Of a DNA stretch of 64,000 nt, positions 45,739 through 57,307 are shown in pieces (position 1 is the stretch's first letter; every line of letters begins with the position of its first letter). The DNA comes from Pyronema omphalodes. Its lineage: Eukaryota; Ascomycota; Pezizomycetes; Pezizales; Pyronemataceae. Both the position numbers and the translations under genes were made by a program. The notes beneath the pieces are model-generated. The model ran no database searches. It was not told where the DNA came from and saw nothing but the letters and a program-made list of their open reading frames with translations. The stretch covers positions 868,001-932,000 of the forward strand of contig JAJJXM010000014.1 in the NCBI GenBank assembly GCA_024516155.1. The letters are read 5' to 3'.

Positions 45739-47991
45739 ATCAGAAAACCTCGCCAATTCCACGGTTCGAACACAAGACCTGTGAGTCTATAGGGTTAGTT
45801 CAGGACGGCTGTATTTGGAAACCTACAATATCAATATACCATTCTCACATCAGCCATTATGGCTTATTTCAACCCATGATTTGTGGTATATGACCTGCGG
45901 TGACAATGCAGAGGGGTCGCTTCTTGAATAAATGTCGCCCGATATTTGACAAAAGTTGTGTGAGAACAGGACACGGAGGTTCAATAATCAAACCCGAGTG
46001 ACTTCACATGACTAACCCCTGTTCCAGCGAGCCTCGATCTATGCCCGTCTTTCGAGGCAATGTATTTACAGGCAAGACTTTCATTCCACATACTGTCGGT
46101 TTCGGCCGTGTATATTTTCCTTCCTGCATTTTGAACGTTTCCATCATTTTGCGTGGAAAAGGTGCAGCTGCTTAGGTTGTTTGGTTGTCAGCAGTAGCCA
46201 CTCTCCAGTCTCATTGCCTCGCAGTGGCACCCAGTTGTGAAGTGAAATTCGTAATTGTACAAGTATCCTTTTTATCAAATAAATACGAACAATCAAATGA
46301 ATAAGATAAATATACAATCTAAATTACGTGAGAACGTTACATCTTTCCCAACTGCGTTTCGCTGCTTGAAGACCCACGAAGACTCACATACACGACTTTC
46401 GCGGATACTCTACATGTCCACAGTCAACCCTCGCAGCCACCTCGCTTCGACCCTACACGTAGAATCACAGTCCCATATTCTCCAAATGAATCAAAAAATA
46501 ACACGAATCACAAATAAATACTCAAAATAAATATTAAAATAAATAATCCAAAACATCAAATCATCTCATACATAAATACATAAATGCATAAATGCATTTA
46601 TCCATTGCACGTTCGCTACATGTTGCAAGGTGTCGAGTGCATTCATTCCTCCATCAACCTCCATCATGTGTGCAAAACGAAAGACACGGAATCTTCCGTG
46701 TGCAGACCTGCGAGGATTGTAGCCTGATAACCATGTAGTTAGAATGAGCCTATTTGTGTGATCAGATGGCACAGCTTATTTTTATTTGTTTATTCAGGGT
46801 GGAGTTGTTTATGGAATCGTGGCAATTTGGGGGAAGGAGGGGGGAAGAGAAGAGCGGATGATGGGAGATTACAAATGAAGGAGGCGGAATTGGCAAAAGT
46901 TAAGAGAATAGTACGAACAGATAAAGAGGGATGTGGAAAGATAATGAAGAGTATTGGTGAATAAAGCGATGAGAAGGAGTAAGATAATAAAGGATTACGA
47001 GGCAATGCGAAGGAGAATTGGACAGTGCATGTGAATAAGGAAGAATGGAAAAACAATCACAAAACACTACGAACGAAGAAGCAGGAATGGGAGGAAAGAA
47101 TAAAACAGTGCGAAGGAATGAATAGAGGAGAAATGGTGATGAAGATATGGCAGTCAACGTCACTAAGGCAGGATAGAAAACCAACCATAAACCACTACGG
47201 ACGAAGAAGTAGGAATAGCAAAGCAGAGGCAGGATAATAGGCAAGTAAACATGAATAGACAGACAAGAAAAGGAACCATACAACTACGGATGAAATAGAA
47301 GGAATCGGAAGAATAATGAGATGATTCGAGGAACGAAGAAAGGGTGATAAAACAACTACATCGGAAAGAAAGAGGGAATACCAAAAGTGAAAAGCACTCA
47401 CAATAAGTATGAGGGAATAGAGATAACCGAATCAAGAGTGGTAGAAGAGCAAGCTGAAAACGAGGAGAGATTACCAGAAGGGATCAGTGATCAAGTAAGC
47501 AAGAAGAAATTGAAGAGATCAAGAGAGAGAGAGGAAGTCACACAGTTAATCAGGGACGATGAGAGGGATAATAAAACAGTACAACTGAAAAATTGGGAAT
47601 TGGAAACGACAGTTAACGAGTACGGAAGGAATGGGAATGATGATAGGAGAAATATATAGTTTGTTAATATATAGTTTATTTTTTTATATAGTTTGTTGAT
47701 ATATAGTTTGTTATTATACAGTTTGTGAATATATAGTTTGTTAATATATAGTTTGTTGATTAAATTCATTCGATATTTACAGCGTATTTCTGCATTTTAG
47801 TCCAGAAGCATAGTGTAAAATTCGTGCCATGGAGGCTCTGGTGTGGCGATGAGGCCGGGTGACGTTGCCGTGAAGCCGAGTGACCCCACATGAACCGTGA
47901 TACAGAAACCACCTTCCGCCATCCCACCATCCTTTTGCCAACATTGCAAAGCAACAAATCAAAGAAATACAGCCAGCATTGCAGCAAAAAG

Positions 47992-48110
47992 AGCCCACGG
48001 CTGGAATTGAACCAGCGTCCTTCTCAAAGCTTAACATGACGTTTCGTGCCATCAGTCGGCAGTACTGAGCCTGTCACAAGTGAGATATGATACCACTACA
48101 CCACGCGGGC
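47992..48110 (-). tRNA. tRNA-like gene with 47-nt intron, predicted anticodon UGU (Thr), copy 2
   Basis: Identical in sequence to the copy at 43597-43715, including intron, A and B boxes and terminator. Confidence 0.6.
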
Positions 48111-49773
48111 ACCTGGTTAACCATACATGTCAGAACTAATACTTATGCCCGTCCAAAACAAGGAAAAAAAGCACGTGAAACGATTTACCCTCCCATATGC
48201 AGCTCATCTTGCCCATTACCTCCACTTTCAGCGTGCACAATCTGTCACATCCATCACCATGTACTCCCGGAATCACGCAACACCATCACGACAATTTTAT
48301 GTTGCTTTACATATATTCAACATCCCAATCAAAAATCTGTTTAATAATGAATTTATAAAAACAAAATTCATACAACTCGAGAAAAGAAAAAGAAAACCAG
48401 AAATAAAGGAGGAAATAAATGAATAAAAAATACAGCACGGGAAGAATATTTTCCGTATGCGACCGTCACTGCACGCAAGAAATCACAAGACAAACTACAA
48501 TTGCCTCAACATCAGTATCGCAAGGCACGATAAGAAAAACGAATATTTCACCCAACAAGGGTAATCATTCACTACAAATACTATCCGTCACTGAAGAACA
48601 AAACCCATCTGCTGCACAAACAGACTGCCGGGACAAACTGCAATCGCTTCAACAGGAGTCTGTCAATGTACCGTGACAGAAATTGACACTTCACCTGATA
48701 AAGATAATTATTCAACCCAAATATGTTTAGTTTTAATCCATTTATACCACCCCGCCGAAAAAACAAGCAGAATATCATCACTGCGACCTCTTCACCAGGA
48801 AGAATGACATAAAAGACACTCCAAATACATCCTATCACAATTACATCTCGCCTTTCCCACTGTTTCCGAAGCCAGTCTTGTGGAGGAATATTCACCGAGC
48901 GCCCGAGTGACGTCACATGACTAACCCCTGTTCCAGCGAGCCTCGATCTATGCCCGTCTTTCGGGGCAATGTATTTACAGGCAAGACTTTCATTACATAT
49001 ACTGTCTGTTGTATTCGTGTAGATCTTCCTCTTTGTATTTTAAACATTTCCATTATTTAGCGTGCGATAGGTATACAGTGGCGGAAACCTGACTACTCCT
49101 CGGCTTCATCGCCTCACCGCACCATACACCGTTCGTCGCCAGTCGCGAGTTATCAACGCAGAATCCACAATTGTATAATCATGGTTCCCAGAAAACAGAT
49201 GAAAGAATGCAAATGAATAAGATAAATATACAATCTAAATCACGTGGGAACGTTACATATTTTCTAACTGCGTTTCGCTGCTTGGAGACTCACCAAGTGT
49301 CACGTATTGGACCGCCACAGTTAGTCTACATTCTCATTATCCGCTTGGATAGCATGCGTTTTCTTTCCGTTAGTAATACTACGCCCTCCGTCTCTTTGAT
49401 TTGAACATTCCCAACCTTTGACACTCTCATCTCCACTTGTCCGTCTCTCCTCTTCTCTGACTTCACCCTCAACTTTGTATTGTACTCTTCTCTGACTTCC
49501 CCCCGTCATCACGATCCTTCTCCTGTGCCTGTATCCATTCTGCGGTGTCAATCTTGGTAGTAGAGATCATGGTAGTAAAGGGCATTGGTTCCAACGGAAG
49601 AGTATAGATAGTATCCACCTGGAGTGGAGCGGGCTTGTCAATTGTCAGTTCCCAGTGCTTCTGGTCTGCTTCATTCTGTTAGTCTGTATTTTTGTAGCCT
49701 TCTTCTATCAATCTAGAAGCTGGATTTCAACACTCATCACGTTGTGTCTGCTGTTACATTTATTGTTGTCCAC

Positions 49774-50197
49774 ATTCCCACTGACAACAATTCCCACTGA
49801 CAACAATTCCTACTAACAACAATTCCCACTGACAACAATTCTCTCTGACATGCATTCTCTTTGATATGGCTTCCCTCTGGCAAATACTTCCCTCTAACAT
49901 AAAGTCCCTCTGGCATGAATTCCCTCTAGCATAGATTCCTTCTCGCATAAATTCCCTCTTGCATAAATTCCCTCTTGCATAAATTCCGTCTTGCATAAAT
50001 TCCCTCTTGCATAAATTCCCTCTTGCATAAATTCCCTCTTGCATAAATTTCCTCTTGCATAAATTTCCTCTAGCATAGAATCCCTCTGGCATAGATCCCT
50101 TCTCCCATGAATTCCCTCTCCCATAAATTCCCTCTCCCATAAATTCCCTCTTGCATAAATTCCCTCTAGCATAAATTCCCTCTGGCATAAATCATAA
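49774..50197. repeat. 16-bp minisatellite, unit 2
   Basis: Same unit as at 45379-45738, but with a different order of variants (including ATTCCCTCTCCCATAA) and four more copies. Confidence 0.9.
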
Positions 50198-50500
50198 ATC
50201 AGAAAACCTCGCCGATTCCACGGTTCGAACACAAGACCTGTGAATCTATAGGGTTAGTTCAGGACGGCTGTATTTGGAAACCTACAATATCAATATACCA
50301 TTCTCACATCAGCCATTATGGCTTATTTCAACCCATGATTTGTGGTATATGACCTGCGGTGACAATGCAGAGGGGTCGCTTCTTGAATAAATGTCGCCCG
50401 ATATTTGACAAAAGTTGTGTGAGAACAGGACACGGAGGTTCAATAATCAAACCCGAGTGACGTCACATGACTAACCCCTGTTCCAGCGAGCCTCGATCTA

Positions 50501-51250
50501 TGCCCGTCTTTCGAGGCAATGTATTTACAGGCAAGACTTTCATTCCACATACTGTCGGTTTCGGCCGTGTATATTTTCCTTCCTGCATTTTGAACGTTTC
50601 CATCATTTTGCGTGGAAAGGGTGCAGCTGCTTAGGTTGTTTGGTTGTCAGCAGTAGCCACTCTCCAGTCTCATTGCCTCGCAGTGGCACCCAGTTGTGAA
50701 GTGAAATTCGTAATTGTACAAGTATCCTTTTTATCAAATAAATACGAACAATCAAATGAATAAGATAAATATACAATCTAAATTACGTGAGAACGTTACA
50801 TCTTTCCCAACTGCGTTTCGCTGCTTGAAGACCCACGAAGACTCACATACACGACTTTCGCGGATACTCTACATGTCCACAGTCAACCCTCGCAGCCACC
50901 TCGCTTCGACCCTACACGTAGAATCACAGTCCCATATTCTCCAAATGAATCAAAAAATAACACGAATCACAAATAAATACTCAAAATAAATATTAAAATA
51001 AATAATCCAAAACATCAAATCATCTCATACATAAATACATAAATGCATAAATGCATTTATCCATTGCACGTTCGCTACATGTTGCAAGGTGTCGAGTGCA
51101 TTCATTCCTCCATCAACCTCCATCATGTGTGCAAAACGAAAGACACGGAATCTTCCGTGTGCAGACCTGCGAGGATTGTAGCCTGATAACCATGTAGTTA
51201 GAATGAGCCTATTTGTGTAATCAGATGCCACAGCTTATTTTTATTTGTTT
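50501..51250. repeat. 4.4-kb tandem array, partial unit 3 (left segment only)
   Basis: Matches 41647-42396 and 46042-46790. Homology ends abruptly near 51250 after GCTTATTTTTATTTGTTT. Confidence 0.85.
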
Positions 51251-52222
51251 GGAGGGGTCGTCTAGGGAATCATAGGTGGTCAAGTTTTCAGACAACGGAG
51301 TATGACCACCATACCCTGTACCCAATCTACGATGCTGTAGATTGATTTATTCTTGGTGTCCCTCTGGATTGCCTCTCAGATAGCGGTTTCCGGTTCACAC
51401 ACACGAAATGATATTATCGTCTTGTGACAGCTGCGACGCCTTCTTCCTCCACATTTATCTTCCATATCATCGTCAACGTTCCCTTCGGGTATCCTCAGCT
51501 ATAGCATTCTTTCCTGAGCAGATGTCACAGCAGTGTTTACAAAGCTGACTTGATCTCGTCCCCAGCGCCTCTAATTACAACATTTTTCGCTATCAAACCC
51601 GGTTTTATGGGCCATTTTTATTCTCCGTCACGTCAGCAACTACAGGTGTCTGCGGCAATAGTAGTCCCTTTTCGTTCTAGTTCCCAATCTCCTCCACCAT
51701 ACCCTTTTGCATCATATTTCTGTCCTACCGACTATCACTCCGCAAGTTCCTACCCGAGTTCACGTGACGTCCGCCATATTTCGGCTTGACGCCTCCTCAT
51801 CTACCAACTCCGACCATAAAATATCAAGAAACAGTCACTTGATTCCGAAAATCGCGGCTTGCCGATAATTACGACTGCAATCGACCCTGACATCAAATTG
51901 ATCGGAAATGAAGATTATAGAGCCAAAAGTTTCGAATCTCAGTCACGAAAGTATGCACCTTCCGTGCATTCTCATTCAGGAGTCAACGACACCCAGATGT
52001 TGGCTGCATGTTACGTGCACCATTCATTGATAACCAGCAAATGTCATACTCTCAGCTATTTGTCGATGGGAAGATACATTACTCATTTCAACTGATTGAC
52101 ACAAGGCAACATCATTCTGAATCTGAATGGAACTCAAGACGTCACCATTGTGGCTAGCGTGAAGGAGTATCCGTAAGGTCGAAACGCAGCTTGGTCATGA
52201 TCAATCACTAGGGAAGGTAGCA
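51251..52222. other. Intergenic region, no gene supported
   Basis: Unique-looking sequence between the array and the second hAT-like element. Two short frames (51550-51789, 51859-52095) have no recognisable domain. Confidence 0.35.
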
Positions 52223-52230
52223 GTGAGATC

Positions 52231-53285
52231 CAGAGTTCGGCACGGTCCGTCCGGTCCCGTCCTGGCCAAGGACGGGACCGGACCGCCACTCGCGGTCCCG
52301 TCCTGTAGTAGGACCAGGACCGGCCGTCCTGGAGGCACCATGGACGGGACGGACCGCGGGTGACCGTGGGTGACCACGACTAGCGTCACTGCCGGTCACT
52401 CGCAACCCGCAATTTTTTTTACTACGGCTCATGGTGTTTTCCTTAGATAATTCTAATGCATCGCACGAGTTAAAGTCACCTATATGAAATTACTTGCAAA
52501 CAAAAAAAAACTATACTGATGCATAAGAAAGCTCCTGCCCCCTACACTACACTGCATCCTTCCCCCGGCACATTGAACTACAATACCTTTATTGAGCTGA
52601 GTAGGCCCCGTTGGTGTAAAGAGATCACTGTTAAGTGTCGACAAAGCAGAAGAGATCGTGCTTTCTCCATCCAGTAAATCCTTCTCAAATGAGATGGACT
52701 CCGGAGAGGACAGGCAAGGTGTTCCACTCCTGGTCGGAACAGGGGTTGATGACGATGATGAGGACATGTTAATATTTCTACGGTGTTCTATATCGAGTGA
52801 TAGCTGTGGATGTTCGACTTATACGGCAATGAAAGAACTGGAAAATTCTTGCAGGTAGAAGATAGAATAGTAGAAGATAAAACGAGAAGGACAGAAGAAA
52901 TACTTATAGCGTAATCGTACTTTACTAAGAAAAAATAATAACATCAAGCTACCATAAGCAGTCAAACTATTGCTGGGTGGAGCGTGCACCTGCAGTGGGG
53001 TGCAGAAGTTTTAATCAAGTGCAGCATGAAGGGTTCATACTGAAGTGCTGAAAACGTCACTGCTGCGGTCCATAATATCTGGCAAACTTGAAGCAAACGG
53101 CCCCCTGCACACTAGCGCACCCAAAGACCACGGTCCTGCCGTCACCCGCCGTCCCGTCCGGTCTTTTGAGTTTGCGGACGGGACCGGACTACCTAGTGGC
53201 CGTCCGTCCAAAGTCGAGGACGGGACCGGACCACCAGCGTGGTCCCGTCCGGTCCGCCGTCCTGGACGGACCGTGCCGAACTCTG
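52231..53285 (-). mobile_element. 1,055-bp hAT-like element, copy 2 (inverse orientation)
   Basis: Same ends as copy 1 (CAGAGTTCGGCACGGTCCGT and its complement), flanked by the perfect 8-bp duplication GTGAGATC (52223-52230, 53286-53293). The element is inverted relative to copy 1. The minus-strand frame 52480-52767 starts MSSSSSSTPVPTRSGTPCLS and is longer than its counterpart in copy 1. A transposase catalytic domain is absent. Confidence 0.88.
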
Positions 53286-53293
53286 GTGAGATC

Positions 53294-54677
53294 TCCGTGC
53301 CGACGGCTTATCCTCAGTTCTGCGCTCGGCGTGTGAAGATTCATCCCCGGCATAATCGGTGTATGAACGGGAGATATTGCTGATACCTTGAGTGTAAGCG
53401 TGCTGGTGTTGCTTCTGAAAGATGGTCATCGGCTCCGTGTTCTGCCTGATGTGTAGTGATTATTCATGATGCAGTACGGGCAATTTAGACATATTACTTA
53501 CCGTTCAACGATTCTAAGATTGTCATGCAGAACATTAGTAAAGTCTCTACCAATATATTCCACGTCGTCTATCATTAATTCGGTGCGTAATTGATTTGTG
53601 TTGCCTCATTTTATGTGGTTGATACGGGATCGGTATTTCACCGCTCCATCGTGCTGTTTTGGTATTATGGGCCTGTTGTCGCTTCAACCTTAGACCTGAT
53701 CATCTGATTTCAGGACTCCCGTCCCATTTATGGTCCACGAAGACGTACGTACTGTTACGCGGCTCCGCGTGAATCGTATTTACGACCGCATCATGGATGG
53801 ACATCTGCCAGACTACGGCGTTACTGTACAGGTTACAAGAATTGCATCGACAGCTGTTATATCATCGTCCAATCGCCCAGAGAAGGATCACAAGAACATA
53901 ATATCGCCGACAAGCATATCGTGAACTCGAACATACTGCGGCCACACTGCGGCGCTTCAGGGAGGCCTATGGAGGAGTGTTTCCGGAGGTAATCCGGTTG
54001 TGACTTGAACGGGGACACTAAAATGGCTTCTACTGCGTCAGAACTGACTGTAGCTAGTAGTATCTCAAGATAGACCATTACAAAGCCATGGGTTGTTGAC
54101 GGAATACAGGAAATGGAACATGGAGTTTTGCAGATGACGAGTGTGGGCGTCATTTATCGCAGTTGTGGTATAGCGTACGACGACTACAGATGGAGGAGGA
54201 TGCACAGCACGTTCTGCCAATACGATGGAATGGCCAATACGATTACTGTTTACATGTCGGAGGACATACCGAAACAATGATTCCGCCAATGAAGACGTTC
54301 GTCAGCCTCCGTGATAAACCACGCAATATGATAACGTAATTCTTGACCGAACTTTTGTATGAATCCCCGCCACGTAACAACCAGAACGTATCCATTAAGA
54401 ATCACCGAGACAAATGAGAAACGTTGCACGAGATTGCGTAATAATGTACCGTCATCGACCTTGTTTTGACACTAAAGAGGAAAGAAGATCATGAATCATG
54501 GGGACACGTATATTCCACGTATTGCTCCTGCCACTGCACGTCGGCAGTGGGCAAGGCATCCTCCCGTACAGGATCTAAAGTAAGAACGAAGTAATGACGT
54601 AGTACGGTAGGCCGTCTGACAAGCCATGTCCGTGACGTGTATGAGAACGTCATCGGAAATGATGAATTTACGCCTAA
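53294..54677. other. Intergenic region left of the LTR element
   Basis: No gene, repeat or RNA supported. Confidence 0.35.
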
Positions 54678-54682
54678 CTAGG

Positions 54683-55945
54683 TGTCACGGCTCGAGAATT
54701 ATTACCTTCCCCCTCCTCGTCATTCATTCACCTATTATCATTCGCTTCAGCACTCGTTTGTTTATTTATTTCTATTATCCTTCGGTCTTCGATCATCACT
54801 CGTCACTCGCCTGGGTTAGGGTTGCGCTCAATTCCCAAATTGTCAAAAAGGTCACGTGACTTATCCCCAGGGTTAGGGGTCAGCTCGGATCCCTTTTCGG
54901 AAATTCCATACCTACGGTCTACCGATCATCTTATCCGATTAGATAAGATCGGTCACGTGTTCTAATCATTAGTAGACCAGTGCGCGTGACTTATCCCCAG
55001 GGTTAGGGGTCAGCTCGGATCCCTTTTCGGAAATTCCATACCTACGGTCTACCGATCATCTTATCCGATTAGATAAGATCGGTCACGTGTTCTAATCAAT
55101 AGTAGATCAGTATGCACGCGCACTGGTCTACTAATGTGCGCACACGTGACTAGGGCTAGGGCACGATCATCTTATCGATAAGATAAGATCTAGTCATGTG
55201 ACCTTATCAGTATTGCACCATCTTTCCAATCGCAGCTGATCTGGTTTCACGTGACTAGGGTTAGGGTTGCACCCGCACGCACACAAACTAGGGTTAGGTT
55301 TGTGACCGTACGCGCACAGCTAGGGTTAGGGTTACGGACGCACGCGCACGATTAGGGTTACGGAAGCGCGCGCGTGACTACGCTTAGGGTTACGCTAGCG
55401 CGCACGCGAAGCACGCTACCGCGCACGCGAGTTACGCTATCGCGCACGCGAGATACGCTAACGAGCGCGCGACGAGGCTGTGCACGCAAACACGCTAATT
55501 TGGTACGAACGCGTTAGCGCGTCTAGAACGCGCAACCGCGACCGCGTTGTTTACTTAGTTATTTTTCGGGAAAATTCTGCAAGTAGTGGCTCGGCGTGTA
55601 AGGAGGAAAAATTGTATATAAGAGGATTGTTTCTTTGTCTGTTTATTTTGTTTTTCTTTTCTCCTTACACAGTTATTTGTTTATTTACAAACTCAAATAC
55701 TTTGTCGAAAATCTTTGTTTACGTCCTCGTTCTCGTCCCCGTCTTTGGATCTCTTTGTCCCTTGAAATCTTTGTTTATTTCCTTAACTTCTAAACACAGA
55801 AAGTCTTTAAGTTGATGCTAGACACAGCTTAAGAGTTTCTAACGTTGAAGTTATTATAAGGATATATCCATTGAACTCAAGAGTGAATAATTGAGAAGAG
55901 CCCTCAGGTTCTCCGTCAGCTATCTCTCCCTTGTTCGCCGTTACA
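54683..55945 (+). repeat. Left LTR, 1,263 bp
   Basis: Contains a 130-bp tandem duplication absent from the right LTR, several TTAGGG-like motifs, palindromic AGATAAG/CTTATC sites, a CpG-rich GCGCACGCG array (55330-55480) and a TATATAAG box at 55615-55622. The last is the probable promoter. Confidence 0.93.
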
Positions 55946-56008
55946 ACATAACTGTGTAATCAAGACCTGCCGGCTCTACCGTCAACTCTCGATTACAACA
56001 AGCTTTAC

Positions 56009-56179
56009 ATGCTTCACAACCTCTGGTTCTACGAATTCATCAATCTATTACCGATCTTCCGTTCCCTCGAAAACCCCGTCGTCCTTGACGAAATCGAAAT
56101 TGCTCGACAACTCGGAAACGAATACGCAGCAACTCGAATTCAGTACAACGACGAAACCAACATCTGGCACCTCCGTTAA
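56009..56179 (+). CDS. Small ORF upstream of and in frame with gag, 56 aa
   Basis: ATG at 56009, TAA at 56177-56179. Codon use matches gag (for example GTCGTCCTTGACGAAATC). The reading frame is the same as gag, whose ATG comes 9 nt after the stop. It may be a leader ORF used with re-initiation, or the former N-terminus of gag cut off by a stop. Confidence 0.5.
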   Translation: MLHNLWFYEFINLLPIFRSLENPVVLDEIEIARQLGNEYAATRIQYNDETNIWHLR

Positions 56180-56188
56180 TCCCTCGAA

Positions 56189-57307
56189 ATGGACCAAAAC
56201 AACAAGGTCGTCGTGGCCCTGTACCTCAACGAAGCCGAAAGGTTAGAGGTCGAACAGGACCCTACAAAGATCAAATTGGTCCGTAACGCCGTAAAGGAAT
56301 ACGAACGAGACTGTCAACTTAGGGACGACCTTCGAGCCGAACTCACAGAAGCTCGAAAGGACAACTCCCTCTACGCTCAACGAATTACCGATTTGGAAAG
56401 AGATCTCGAAAGCGCCAACGCCTCCGTTCGACTCCTACAAGCCCTTACGAAAAACGGTCCCCTTCCGAATACCCGTCCCATCGAATTACCCCACCCACCT
56501 GAGTTCTCTGGTGAACGCAAGGAACTCTTGAACTTCATCTCGAAGGTCAGATCCAAGCTCGCCGGAGACTCCTCCCGTTTTACCGACGATCAACATAAGC
56601 TACGTTATACTTATGGATATCTCAAAGGCAACGCTCAGAATCAAATTCAACCCTACGTCCTTACAGATAAGATTAAGCTTAAGGACGTTGAGGCTCTCAT
56701 TACAATTCTGGAAGCTGCCTTCGGAGATCCTGATCAAGTTGGTACTGCATCTGCGGAATTGGATAAACTTCAACAGGGCAACCGTGAGTTTAGCCAATAC
56801 TACGCAGAATTCCAACGATTAATGGCTATCTTGAACTACGACGAAAACGCAAAGAAGGCTGCTCTGAAGCGTGGACTCTCTCGAGACCTTCAGACCAGTC
56901 TTGTTTACCAAGCCGAAGAACCTCAGAACTTCACCAAATTTGTGGATCTTTGTATGAAGCTAGACTACAGAATTCGAGCTCATTCAAACACCACAAAGCG
57001 GCACGTTTCTTCGGTCCCCAGTCGTTCCAGCTCCACGCCGTCTCGCCCGGCGTCCCACCCAACGAATACCAATAGTGGTAATTACGGATCGGCCCCCATG
57101 GACCTATCAGCTTCCCAAAAGGCTCAGAACCAACGCCGTCGTGATGAACGAATGGCTAAGGGACTTTGTCTTTATTGTGGATCAGCCGATCATTTCAAGA
57201 ACGAATGTTCTACGTTGGCAGCAAACAACTCCCGCAAGATTCGCCTAGCCGCCGCCGAGGTTTTGGATATCCCAACAAACCCCGACGTCGACCAGGGAAA
57301 AGAGTAG
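56189..57307 (+). CDS. gag: Gag polyprotein of the Ty3/gypsy element
   Basis: 372 aa. An N-terminal charged coiled-coil region (about residues 20-80) is followed by the retrotransposon Gag capsid-like region, with the typical QYYAEFQRLMA stretch. A Ser/Pro linker and one CCHC zinc knuckle (CLYCGSADHFKNEC, about residues 326-339) follow. It packages the element RNA into cytoplasmic particles. The frame ends at TAG 57305-57307 just after a slippery heptamer, so a fraction of ribosomes should continue into pol. Confidence 0.94.
   Translation: MDQNNKVVVALYLNEAERLEVEQDPTKIKLVRNAVKEYERDCQLRDDLRAELTEARKDNSLYAQRITDLERDLESANASVRLLQALTKNGPLPNTRPIELPHPPEFSGERKELLNFISKVRSKLAGDSSRFTDDQHKLRYTYGYLKGNAQNQIQPYVLTDKIKLKDVEALITILEAAFGDPDQVGTASAELDKLQQGNREFSQYYAEFQRLMAILNYDENAKKAALKRGLSRDLQTSLVYQAEEPQNFTKFVDLCMKLDYRIRAHSNTTKRHVSSVPSRSSSTPSRPASHPTNTNSGNYGSAPMDLSASQKAQNQRRRDERMAKGLCLYCGSADHFKNECSTLAANNSRKIRLAAAEVLDIPTNPDVDQGKE

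Larger units (their letters stand above)
41647..46041. repeat. 4.4-kb tandem array, unit 1
   Basis: The unit starts TGCCCGTCTTTCGAGGCAAT. It recurs at 46042 (+4,395) and 50501 (+4,459 further). Inside are a ~750-bp left segment, a purine-rich stretch (42420-43260), a short TATAGTTTGTTAATA repeat (43261-43370), a tRNA-like gene (43597-43715), an internal diverged repeat of the unit's own start (44555-44930) and a 16-bp minisatellite (45379-45738). The only open frames are shadows. The layout segment-internal-segment-internal-segment resembles LTR elements that recombined in tandem, but no gag or pol is present. Confidence 0.85.
46042..50500. repeat. 4.4-kb tandem array, unit 2
   Basis: Nearly identical to unit 1. 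Scattered differences concentrate near 46765-47060. The minisatellite is longer by 64 bp, exactly four 16-bp units, which explains the different unit length. Confidence 0.85.

Noticed and set aside
45313..45773. Open frames of 100-140 codons with GIYARGNLCKREFM repeats (also 49760-50232)
   Set aside because: Products of a 16-bp minisatellite open in all three frames; no start context, domain or conservation between the two copies.
45740..45790. Possible second tRNA (GTGTTCGAACC box on the minus strand, also near 50190-50240)
   Set aside because: A B-box-like sequence is present but the T stem pairs only by wobbles and no matching acceptor or D-arm is found upstream. At most a tRNA-like relic.
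55480..55815. 111-codon frame inside the left LTR (repeated at 61730-62065)
   Set aside because: Sits in the LTR promoter and leader with no start context; Phe/Leu-rich translation of T-rich DNA.
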